From NCBI RefSeq assembly GCF_043641665.1, contig NC_092180.1, positions 6,375,391 to 6,439,390 on the forward strand: 64,000 bases of DNA. Direction: 5' to 3'. The stretch is from Enoplosus armatus (Eukaryota > Chordata > Actinopteri > Centrarchiformes > Enoplosidae). Made by a program: the position numbers and the translations under genes. Positions 14,132 to 26,900 of the stretch are shown here, one piece after another. The notes under the pieces are model-generated. The model was given only the letters and a program-made list of their open reading frames with translations. It was not told the origin of the DNA and did not search any database. How positions within the stretch are numbered: the first letter of the stretch is position 1; each line of letters begins with the position of its first letter.

Positions 14132-17100
14132 TCATTTGTGCCTCGGCGTGTTCTTCTTCCGTTTTCGCTTGAAGAAACAGCAGCACCTGCAGACAGAGAC
14201 GGATATTAAACTGATATGTAGAGAGAGGGGCATCAGATGAAGCAAAAGAAAGAACAAATACAAGCTGACTGCTTAAATTAGTGTTAAATATCATAAGAGC
14301 TTAATCTGAGTCTTCCGAATCTGGACAGATACATGTTTTTGGAATCATAATAGTGAGAACTGCAGCTGGCACAAGGTTTGATTAGTAAAACATTAGCATC
14401 AAGGACAAGATGGATGCACTGCCATCCACCAAGTGTTCGCATGCTTATTCACCTCCCACCATTTTTAAAGAACAGAAAAATGGCAGAAGGGGCCTCAACT
14501 ACAAACTGCTGCAGTGACACTGAAGGCAACATTTCTCCTGTGCAAAAAAATGGAGCAGTGCACACAAAGAGCACAAGACATGGTGAGCCTGAATGGTTGA
14601 TAAAAACATACAAAGACAAGAAAAAAGCTGTGGATCAAGACATAGGACAGTGACTGGGTACTCTTAGATTAATTCATTAATAACGGATAATGGTGCACCA
14701 TGCGACAAGAGTTTAAAGATCTTTAATCTAAAGCCAAATGTGCTGTTAAAAAGGAGCGATATCTCATTAGTTACAAATATCACAAAAATATGATTTAGTT
14801 AACTTTTATCAAAGTACTTCTTGTTTATTCTATCTGCTGCTCAAGTTTTAAGTTAGTATGCCTGCTCACATAGCAGCACAGTTTACTGTTTTCTTTACTC
14901 TTCTGTCACTTATCAACATCGGCCGGTGGTGAAAAAAAGGCAGAAAAGGGCAGAGACTTGATAGTGCACATAGTGGACAGTGTTCTCAGGGGTATATGGC
15001 ACTACTGTACCAGTGAGAGTCTAGTTTAAATTAGTACATAACAACTCCACTGGGCCCAGCCCAGGCTGGTCCACTCCCTGTCCCATGAGTCTGATGTGGA
15101 CTAGCAGAGAGGGACTCACCACAGGTTGAGCATTTTCACGCAGCTACAGAAGAAGAGAGAGGAAAGAGTGTAAAGAGAAAAGTAAGATAGATTAATACAG
15201 CAAGACCAAGATGATGGGACTGGGCACATGCCACACGAACATGCACACAAACACACCAACAGGACGCAGGTGGACACAAAGAGGAACGATTGAGAGGTTA
15301 AAGGAGGTTACAGAACATCTACTCTGCAGCTACGTCTTCCTGTTAGCAGAGTCCAAGAGCACATTTAAGCTGGAAGTTGGGTTAATTATTTCTCCCAGAA
15401 TTACCGGCTATGAGGATGTTACAGGATCAAAATATGTTGCGTAATGTATTCTACAATAATGTGCATCTAACACCCTTTTAAAAAATTATCGTCTGCTTCC
15501 CTTAAAAAAAAATTTAAAAAAAAATTGTGATATGATCCAATTGTCGAGTTTTTTGGTTGCTTTTTCTTATATGTCTTGATGTCAGTGACAGTGGCAGTGA
15601 ACGCCTGTCTCAATCTTGATGAGGTTGGTGGACTTTAAAAACGCAATGGACAACGATGGAAAGAAGTGCAAGACGGGGTTTACCAAACTATTCGTAATGA
15701 ATCCACCACTGATTTTGTGTTAAGTGCTTTCCAAGTTCTTTAGCTTTTAACGATTGATTTACTAAATCTCGTTGCATTATAAAAACTTAAATGTCTTAGC
15801 TAGTTAAAGACTTAAGTAATGTGTTAAACCAGTTGCTAGGAAACATCCGTAGTGCTGTCCAATCAAAAGCCATCAACTATGTAAACAGGAAGTCACTGTA
15901 GCATCACAAGCTGCAACAAAACTGCCACAAATAACAGTTTTAAGAGGGCAAGATATATAATAAGCGAATCTGTAAAACCTTTGTAAATGTAGGCATGACT
16001 GTTTTATTTATAAATACATATATGGAGAAGTATGTGTGTTTCCTGCAGTTTAGAATTATTCCTAAATATTCTAATATGCTAATGTAACCAAAGCTATTTA
16101 GTTATTAGTATAATGTTTTGTAATTTGAGGTACATTACATTATTTTTGTGAAATGATCTGATCTGTGAAATTGCCAGATCAGATATGTTGACCATATTCC
16201 ATATTACCTCTTCATCTCTTTAATCTAAATAGGTCATATGTTAGCATGCTCACGTTAGTTTTGTCAGTTAGTTACAAAACAGTTACACTCGGGAGTAAAT
16301 ATTTAGTTACAACTAATCTTTATGTAAGAACTAGATTATATATAATATATATATCTATATATATATGGATTAATATATTCAGTGATCTCCACTTAGTAAA
16401 CAATTCTGTTATAAATCGGCCAATTGTAAACTTAGCTTTAAGAGTTGGTGCAACCTGTTGCTACCGATATAAATCAGCTGGATGATGCATGAACATATTA
16501 TGATTTTAATAATTGTACTTAACAGCATCACTGATGGAACCAAAATCAAAGTTTAACCTGATGCTGCACAGACTATTAAATTATTTGTTATTGTTCGACA
16601 GTCAGAAGCAACTTTCAACCCGTGAATGTGACTGGAAAAGATAAAAGAGCCAAATATACATGTGGTATTAATTAAAAACATTAATTAAACTGCATGAGAC
16701 GTATGATTAGCATTCATTACCTCATGTTCTTATATCGAACATATATTAAAGAGACTGGCAGTAAACACGCCAATCATCACATCAAACAAATGTGTGAATG
16801 GAGACAACAGGAGGAAGGCCTGTCATCTGGGCAGAAACGGAAACAAGTGCAGATTAAAGTGAATGAAACTCTGGGAGATTCATGAGGAGACGAGCAGAAG
16901 GGAACCAGTTTTCATAGTAGCTCAGATAGAGATCCCTGCAACATGAATTACAATAACTGAAGCTAAATACAGTGACAGATGTTTTATGTGGGATATATGG
17001 TGTAATAAACCCAACTATCTATTACAATGCTACAGGATGAAATCTAATGTCTACTTTAGGATGAAGAAAAATGGAGTTAATTTTGCTTTATTAGTTTAGT

Positions 17101-17866
17101 TTTGTTATTAGTTTTGCTTTGGAATAATTTCCCCTCATTTGAAGTGGTCAGACGGCCCGACGATGATTGAGCTGACATTACCTGCTCAATGGACCACTTA
17201 CTCAGCCCTGACTTTCAATTTAAAATCAGCTAAATTATTTTGTGGAAACCTTTTAATTGAACACACAATAGAACACAAACACATTTGTTAGAATTAAAGA
17301 AATGTTCCACTGTTATTGTTTATGTAACAATTTTGGCATTTTTCTAAACCCAGTAACTACAGAGTAAAAAAAGCCATTTATCTACTCAGAGTTAAGTACT
17401 AGTATTCATTCAGATGCAACACCATCACCAGTGATGCAAACCAGCTACACGCCCACAACCCCAGCTCGGCCCAGTAAAGCCAGTCTTAGCTGCACCACAA
17501 TCATAAACGTTTCCAACAGGGAGTAACTGGGCTGACCTGCACTTTTGTGGTCCAGCTCTGTAACAAAGCTGACGAGGGCCAAATCAGGACGGTCTCCTCA
17601 CTCAATTGAAGCTTAGACTTGGAATAAAGTGATTGGCTCAACATAAGTGTTGTTGTGCTGGCGACGAGAGACAAAGCACCGTTTTTAAATGTCTCTGCAT
17701 GTGTAGATCCCACTACTTTTGTAACTTGTGACTAAATGTCTGTATTTTGGAGTCAAGTTTCACTCCCACGTTTCTGTTTGCACTTTCAAACAAAAATCTG
17801 CCTCACTGTTTACTGTAATATCCGACAACCTCAATTTACAACTGCAAAGCACTTATTTTATATATT

Positions 17867-17902
<36 letters not shown>

Positions 17903-20900
17903 GCTGAGAGAGTTTTGTGTCTCAGAAGAGCTCCACTCAGTTGTTCTCAGTCAGCTGAACCACGTGACATTCAGCCAGCAGTGCAGATTTTGCACAGTGG
18001 GCGTCCAGCCATGCGGCATGGCATCATTCCAGCTAGTGGTGCTGAAGACTTGCACCAATAGCTGCTTAGCTTGTGCTACCAGCTCTCAGATAAACTGAAC
18101 GAACCCAATGCTAACGACAGTGGTTTCCATGTTTTTTCCCCCCGCATGTTTGCTTCTTACGAGGAGAGAAAAGGGTGACTTCATGTGCATAATCTTGAAA
18201 CATCTGACTAAGTGACCACATGGACAATCTAGTGTGATCTCATTCTGAAAACACTGACGGAATCTGCATCACATTGATCATTACTGGTACAGTTTAAGAC
18301 ATGGTGATCAGGTTGATCAACAGTGGAGTGTTTCTTTAAGATGGTCAGGCTGCTAGAAAGTGAAGTGACAACTCAGTGGCTGCCAGTGTAGCCTATGTTA
18401 GTGGCTGACTGCTCAGGCTACAGGTATGAGAAGCCGTATTATCTCCGGCTGAGAAGTTAATCTGCATCGGCTTTCTTTCTTTAAAAAAAAAAAAAAAAAA
18501 TCCAATTGAGAGAACAGCATAGAGACAGGCAGCAGTAAAGATCAAAAAGCCCACACAGTCAGACAGAAGATAAGAGGGGCAGGAGCAGGATGACAGCTGA
18601 GGTGGGGGCTGCCACAATACCACAGCAGAGCAAAAAGCGAGAGAGAGACAGAGAGAGGTAGAGAGGAAGAGCGGGAGAGAGAGGAAGCGGCAGATGGACA
18701 TGGAGGAGTGGTGTGTCGGGTGTGTGACACATACTTGGCCTCGTCGACCACCTCCACCTCTGCCTGAGCTGTTATGGGAGCGTTGGAATGAGCCGTCAGT
18801 GGATCGTCTGCATTCAGCTCCCCGTTGGTCGAGCTGACCACCTGTGGCACAGACGGGTGTTACTTCCAAAAAAAAACAACAACAGTTGAGACGTTGGCCA
18901 GAACCAAAAACCTGTGAAACAGGTCCTGCTGTGTTGGAGAGCTTCTCTGGTCAAAAACAAATGTCAATTAATTTTACTTTTATTGTCTCCTCTGTGGAAA
19001 CATGTCTCACAGCAGCAAAAAACAATAACAACACATCAATAACACAAAAAGGACATTAGATGAATGTGTTGTATCAACTTATAATATATAAAATATACCA
19101 TGTTTATATCCATAGCCACTGATTGTTATCAGTGGGTGTAATTTGTGAAACTTGAATGTTAGTCCCAAATGGCAACAAGAGATGTTTAAGGACTGGAGGG
19201 CTTTTGAAATTCCCTTTCCAGCCCATATGCTTGTACAGAACGTTTTCAAATCAGAAAGACATAGATGAACAATCAGACACCAAACAAACAAAAAGACATG
19301 ACAAATATAAAATTACAATACGAAAAGAAAAGCCATCGATGGCTGTCTCATTACACCTGTAGAAGAAAATGGCATTATAATTATTGTAAAAATGTGTGTA
19401 GTGTGTGCATAGGTGTATACAGTGTACACCTTTGTTAATCTCAGCCAAACTGACACCACTGGCTTCCATTCATGTTGACAGTGTAGAAGAATCTCCAGCA
19501 GATGAAGTTGCTAGAAACAGGAAATGCACTATTGTTGAAATTACTTTATATTTTCATTAAAATTACTGCAACTACCCACTTAATTCAGAATAGAGGAGAC
19601 TTAGTTTCAATTGATTCAACTTAATTCAACCTTTCACAGATATATCAGAACTCAGTTTTGGAGGAGACGGGGTACAAGATGAAGGTCACTAGACTGCTGG
19701 AGGTAGTGGAGCTACTGCAACATATTCTCAACAGTGTTGGTGTTCGAGATAGTAGAACAGTAACTGTGCAGCTTTGTATGAAAACACATGAAGGGTCAAT
19801 AATCATTCTATACACAAACATAACTAGTTTAACCAACTTTATATAAAGTTATAGTGTAACACTTTATACAAGTTATAGTGTAACAACTAAGCTTGCTAGC
19901 TTTAGCTCTGCTACCTCTGTTGATCATGTGGCCATCATCTTGCACACAGAGGCAGTTTCTCTACCTTTACATAACTCATCCTGCGCTGAGAGCCCAGTCA
20001 GAGCCGGACAAACATGTTTCTGCCAATGGTCCACAAATAAAGTCAACATAAAATAGTTTTTACATGGGTGAAATACCTACTGCATCCTCCACACTGTTTC
20101 AACACAAATGGCAGTGAATGGCATTTTGTAGCCAGAGATCTACTGAAGCCTACACTGCACACACCTATGCAAACAGAGCTTGTTACAGACAGGGACAATC
20201 TTGGGTAATGGCAAGTAGTCCAACTTACACCAGGATGTTCCTTTAAGCATAATGACCCTTTACAACTTAAGAGCATGCACTTAGCCGGCTAAGCCAGGTC
20301 ACCCTGCCATGCAAGAGGCTTCTTGATCTTGCAAGGAATGTCCAAGCGCCATGAAGAGTTGTAGGACCTGAGATCAAAATGCCACAACCAGGACTGCTGT
20401 TTATAAAGCTAAATCACATTTTCACCATCTGGGGTGGGTGGCACCAGATGACATGCATATGGTGGTGCAGAAAAATAACATTTCCCAGCCAGGGGTAAAG
20501 GGGTGGGGGAGGTATATGGTTGTAGATCTGTCTCACACACAAAGCTAAAATACAAAACAAATATCATGTAAAATGAATTGTTTGCTCTTTTTTTTACCAG
20601 AAATGGAGACAGTAATTAGAAATACCAATAACATTCAGGAAATACCATTAACTTCTCATCAATTATGAGCTGTCATTTCGTATGGTTTTCTGGAGATGAA
20701 CAACAAAAATATGTTTATAGGGTTGACAATGCAATTTTATCTCTGATGTATGGAAGTTAATATGCAAGTATGTCTGAAAGTGTGTAAAAAATAAATTACA
20801 TTAAATTAAAAATAGCAACCAAAATTAAGCAAAATTTAACTCAGAAATGCCGAATCACCGTTTTTAAATGGCAAGCTTTTCTTTAAAAACTGGTTCAGGG

Positions 20901-23900
20901 TATTTTGAGTCGATCTTTGGGTATTTTACTGATTATGATGCACCTGAGTATTGTTTTTATCTTGAAATGTTATTTATTATTCTGGATTGAATCCTATGAG
21001 ACAGATCTGACACCATAGAGACAGGGTGGGAGCTGTTGGTTGATCTGGTGAGGGGTGTATACCTGCACTGAGCCCCCGTGCCTGTCCGCTGCCAGGTGGG
21101 AGGTCAGATAGGAGGAGTTTGCTTGGCGTGTGGGCTGCACCTCCCATGCTCCTCGTCGATCTGAGACCGCTGTCTGCTCAGGAGTCGGGGGCGTCGGTGA
21201 TGGGAGGGGAAGAGGGATTGGGGGTGCGATGGGAGGGGGGGTGGGGAGTGATGGAATAATTGCGTTAGGAAAGATGGGTAATTGGGTGTGCGAGGCCAGG
21301 TACCATGCAAAGCAGCATGAGAAATGGAGAAGAAAAAAAATGTAACAAAATAAAAGAGTGAATCAAAATCAAAGCAAGGCTTCAGCCAGAGAACTGAAAC
21401 TAATGAGCCCAAAGCCAAACGGAGGTAAACTCTTACATTCCAAACTTTGGCCTCAATCTCATTACACTTAAATAGCACACCAACTAAACCTAAATTACTG
21501 AACAGGTATTAAACCATCTGTCTGTCGAGTTGTCTTTGTGACAGAAATTAACAATAGTAATCAAAGCAGGAGTGTTTACACAAACAAAATGTACATTCAG
21601 CAGTGAATTCACTGAAAAAAGTTTGGAAAAAAAAATGTTCTTATTCACCCAGAAAAAACATGACAAGAATTTGCACCATGGCTCTGAAACTATTTAAGGT
21701 AACCACAAAAACACATGCAACGGTGAAGTGCAGTCCCTTAGAAATGCTGGCCGGAGATACCACTAATGAAACACACCTTCACTGACAACTTGAGCACATT
21801 TTCTAATGGTCTCACCTCTTCCATCTGATAAAGACATCAAACAACTTCTCCTTCACTGTCTCTGAGTCTATCTCATTTCAATGAAGTAAAGTAGGTGAAT
21901 GATTATAAAGCATTATCTCAGTCATCTTCCTCTTTGTGGGCTGCTGTCAATCAGCAGAATTCATTTCAGTGTCTGGTCTGAAATACTTCAACAGTCCACC
22001 CACAATAATTAAACTGCACACTAACAAGAACAGAGATAACTGGGATCAATGGTTTGAAAACCATTAATCTGTGTTTTGACATGTATGTGACAAATCCTTC
22101 TTGTTGTAATTATCCGTCTTTAATAGCCAAATGCTTAACACTCATACAACACATCCTATCAGAACTAACAGTTGTCATATTTGAAACTCTGCATGCACAT
22201 TAACTTAGTTTGGTGACAATGATGAGATCCTGATATCTAAAGAATCCTGAGTTGTTCAAGACGTTGTGTTACAGTTTCCCTCGTTCACAGGTCAGGTTGA
22301 AGGCTCACCCTGAGACTAACTCGTTGTGGGCATCTTTGCAGGCTGCGGGGTGGTATTCACATATATGTGTGTACCTCATACATACGTGTCGGGATGTAAT
22401 GTGGTAATGTTTCTCTTGCTTTCACCAGAACAGAAGTCTGACGAAACACACACTTGCCCACTACTAAAAACAAAACCTGGCGTACCTGATTTCTAATTGG
22501 TGGGTGCTGTGAGGGCCGGTCTCTGTGAGGGTGGCTCTCTCTCGTGACAGCAGATGCTCCAGAGTCTATATGGACAGACCCCACTGGTGTGGGCTGAGGG
22601 GAATAACAGTCAGTTAAATGCTGTGCAGTCCAGCGAACTGACTTAAAATGTACCTGTTAATAGTTTATGAGCGTTACTTACTATCTGCCTGCCAACCCAG
22701 TCGTAAGTGTAGTCAAAGGTGTATCCTTTCCGCTCAAACAGTTCAGTGAACAGAGTCCTCAGATATTCATAGTCCGGCTTTTCAAAGAAGTCCAACCGTC
22801 TCACATATCGCAGGTAGGTGGCCATCTCCTCTGAATTAAACAAATCAAAAAAAGAATGGTTTAACATTTTATATGGATGATATAGTTCTAAATTATGTAG
22901 AGGGAAACATTTGGGAAAAAACTGGTCAAATCACATCCAATATCTACATGACAGTTTTCAAGCTTTACAGCCTGATCCATGAGTATATCACAGCCATCAT
23001 CAGTGTACCTGGGAAGTTCTCACAGAGGACCTCAATGGGAGTGTTTCGTTTTGTGTCTCCAATCTTCTGGTATCGCTCTTTCAACGTGTCGGCCTTCAGG
23101 ACAATCAAAACACAGAGACATGTGAACCAACTCTGATGTCTAAAGAGCATTAATCAGAATTACATGAAAACAAATTCTAAATATGTTCTTCTTAATACAG
23201 ACTGGTTAAAATAATGTACAGTCTACACAGTACAGCTTCTTCTTTCTCTTTGGTTGTAGCAAAGAAAACACTGGTAACTGAAGTGTTTATATTTACTGTC
23301 ACTTACAATAAAACCGACTTTCAACACACTCTATAAATTGTTCATAAACAACTACAAATAAAACAATGATGCTGATCTGATTACTGAATTATGATTTTAA
23401 GGTTGCAGACTGTCATAACAACATGTCAGCTCTCAGACGCAGATTTTCTTATTGATTCATGTTTTTCTACATAGGATAAAACTGATTTAGGGACACTTCC
23501 ATGTACTTGGCATACCTTTAGTCCTTGCCAAGGTAGACTCCCACGCAGGAAATACATGAACATGTGGCCTAAGGCCTCCAGGTCATCTCGCCGGCTTTGC
23601 TCTATATTAACGGATTTGATAACATTTCAGTGAGAAACTCCAAAGTGCCGAACCAAATTACATAATAAATATTTAAGAACACTACAGAAACAAAACAAAA
23701 ACAAAGCTATGAAATGAATCTCACCTTTGCCTAAATGTGTATTGATGGACATATATCGGGCAGTGCCAGTCAAGCTCTTATGCTCCCTGTATGGAATGTG
23801 TTTTTTGGTCTCGGGGTCGATGTACTCTTTGGCCAGACCAAAGTCAATGATGTGGATTATGTGTTCCTTTTTGTTCCCTTGCCGTCCGATGAGAAAGTTT

Positions 23901-26900
23901 TCAGGTTTTACATCTCTATAGATGAGGTTTTTAGAGTGCACATATTCCATTCGAGAAATCTGGTGAGAAAGAATACGGCGGTGTCAACAAAAACAAAAAC
24001 ATGAACAAAAATCCGATATAGTCACAAAGTCAGCAGAACCAAGATGTCAAAATGAAACAAAAGTCAGTCTTTTCAAGAACATTGTAATACAGTATTTCCT
24101 GAGTAACTGGTTTCAGAATTATTACCCATTAAAGGGGCACTCCACTGATTTTACAGGGTAAAACAGTCGTACAGTGTCTTCTGTGGCTCTGCAGGGAGCT
24201 TTGTCAAGTCTGAGAAACATCATCTGAGTCATTTCAGCTTGGAGACCACAAATGTATAACAGAAACTCTACACTGCAAAATTGGGACATCAAGTTTTAAA
24301 GATGTGGGCATATACTCATCAGGGAATGTCTAATGAAAGACGTAATTGAGTTGTATTATGGTAAATCTAGGATCCAGTGTTTCACCCATACTGGGCACTA
24401 AAAGTCAAGATATCTTGGCCTCTGCAACATCTATTTCAACCATTCTTTGTTTAAGCTGTCTCTTGCAAGTCCCCCTATCTTTGTGGAAGTGCAATACTTA
24501 AATGCTGGAGTGCCCCTTTAAAGAAATAATGACAGACTTAAAGACATGAATCATACAACCAAAAACAGACAACCAGAGAGCCAATTATTTATCAAAGATT
24601 ATACTATACTACAGCTGCAACTAATCATTATTTTACAATTACTCATAGCTGCAACTACAACACTTACTATTATTACATGATAAATAAAAAGATGAATAAT
24701 TTATATAATAGTCATCCATTAATTTATGCTGATTGACGAATACTTAATTCACTAATTGTTTCACCACTATGCTGCGCAGCTACCACAGTGGCCCATTACT
24801 GTCATACAACAAAAGCCTGTTGGTGTTGAGCCAGAATTTCAAGCCGCTAACTGAGATGCAAAACCATCCTGCTGGGACTTAGAACTACAAATGCACCAGC
24901 AATTAGGATCAAAATGACAATGTGTTTATAGATGAGGAACTTTAACCAGGTGCTCATAGCTGTTCGCTTCCAAGAAGAGATTTGTACTTGAGAAGAATAA
25001 CAGCTCAAACACAATGGGAAAAGAAGTAAAGATGTGGGTTTTATCTTGAAGGATCTTTCTTTCACCAGACCAAAAAAGCTTGAGTGAACGTATAAACTCA
25101 CAGCACTTATTGTGGGATCACTCATTTGTGCCAAAGAATAAAGAGGGAGACCTACGTGATCAATACAGAAGAGAGATTAGCTGAGATGCAGCCTTTAGCA
25201 GCTCTCAGTTCTGCAGCGTATGTTTTGCTGTTTTGTAGGTTTCCTTACAAATTTGCAGAGGCTATCTGCATTACAAGAGCACTGCAGGTTTTGTGCTGAC
25301 AAAATGAAATGTTAGAAATTTTGAGATGTCTGAGGCGTCTAAAAGACTGGGTCAAACCCCCCTCTGAGCTGCTCAAACTTAATGAGATTCAGTGATGGCT
25401 TTGCTCTTTTCGACAGCTTCCAGCCTACCTGACTCTGCCCAAGAGTACGCGAATACTGACAGATTGCTCATTTGCAGACTGGGTAATAGGACACTCTGCT
25501 CTGGTAGCCCGCCTTCCCACCTGCTCCATAGGTCTATGGTCTATAGGCAGCCCAGCAAATTATACATTATTTTATTCACACAAACACTGTAATACGGCTA
25601 CATAGGCAGTTTAATCAATATAACTAGTTTTGTGTTAGACTTTCTGGGACTGGGACTTTCTTGGGTCTTTATTTGAGACAAGCATGTATTTCGGATTTCC
25701 CATTTTAGATTGTATATTATTTCAGTAGCTCTCCTTTTCCATGTTATTTGCCGCTTCTGCTATTTGCTGTTAAAGGAAACATAACACGTCCTCCATCTTG
25801 GGCATGAAAGTTCATTCTTGACGTTGAAAATTTTCTTTTTAAGTCTTGGGCCATTTGCAGGTTTGCTGAGCTGTCAATTGAGTAAAGTTCTTCCATTTAT
25901 TTCCCATTATAACCCTTCGAGTGATTCAGGGCGCAGAGTGCCTTCAAAACCCTGCAAGGCTTTTATTGTGAAACGTCTGCAGGAAGTGTTGAGTTTCATT
26001 AACAGCACCTTTGCATCATGACAGCACGGCAAAGTAGTTGATCAGAATGAATGAAACAGTGATTGAGAATGCCATTTCTGTTCCTCATACTAACAGAGTG
26101 TTGAGTACAGCATGACTATGTCGCTGCACTGATGTAATCAATGCTGTGGAAATGTTAACTATGCTAAATTCACCATGCAAGCCACTAAAATACAGTTGTA
26201 AAGAATTTACATTTCATCAGTTCTAATAAGTGAGGAGAAGCTATTTTAAAATGACTTAATGTGTCATATAATGCTCTGAACTCACCAGCTGAATTGCTAT
26301 CATTAAGACAGTCTTCAGTGAAAAGGTCCTGTCACAAAGGTCAAAGAGGTCTTCCAGACTCGGGCCCAGCAACTCCAGAACCATGGCATTATATTTCCCA
26401 CAGGGCCCAAAGTAAAACACCTGGGGCACGCCTTCAGCTGAAACACAAGAAGAAAGAAATTAGACTTACAAGAGACGACAATCGCAGCCCAGTGGACACA
26501 GCTAGTAATCCCAAGTACTGTGTTGTTTAACTATGTGTTTAAAAGTGCATCAAAGATCACTGTTAATAGCTTAGATAGTAAATAGCAAACTTTTGGAGGA
26601 AAAGCAAATACTAGTTAGTAGTTGATAAAAAGTAGAATGTGCCTTTAATGATTTTCAGTTGTATATACCAGTGGGAATTCTGAGAGTTAGGGTGGTAAAA
26701 GTGTTTATTATTCCTGTCTCCCTTGACTAATGATATTTCTAAATTGGGTCCAAGGTGAACCATAAGAGGCCTCAATCTTGACAGATGGGAGGAGGGGCAC
26801 CACAAGGTTACTGAGGACAGAGAGCAGAGAAAGCTGCCAGGTAAACATTAACCCATTAAAGTAAAATACAACACAGTGGCTGCAAATAAAAGTGTGTCAC

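Larger units (their letters stand above)
14187..18734 (-). other. csnk1g1: csnk1g1 last intron, containing a candidate 24-nt microexon
   Basis: Intron between exon 18735-18841 and the terminal exon, interrupted only by the proposed microexon at 15120-15143. Downstream of the 18735 donor the pre-mRNA has a long CU-rich tract (plus 18640-18700), suited to polypyrimidine-tract-binding proteins. An AT microsatellite (16337-16366) and a CA/TG microsatellite (17869-17901) are present. No other gene is seen. Confidence 0.7.
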
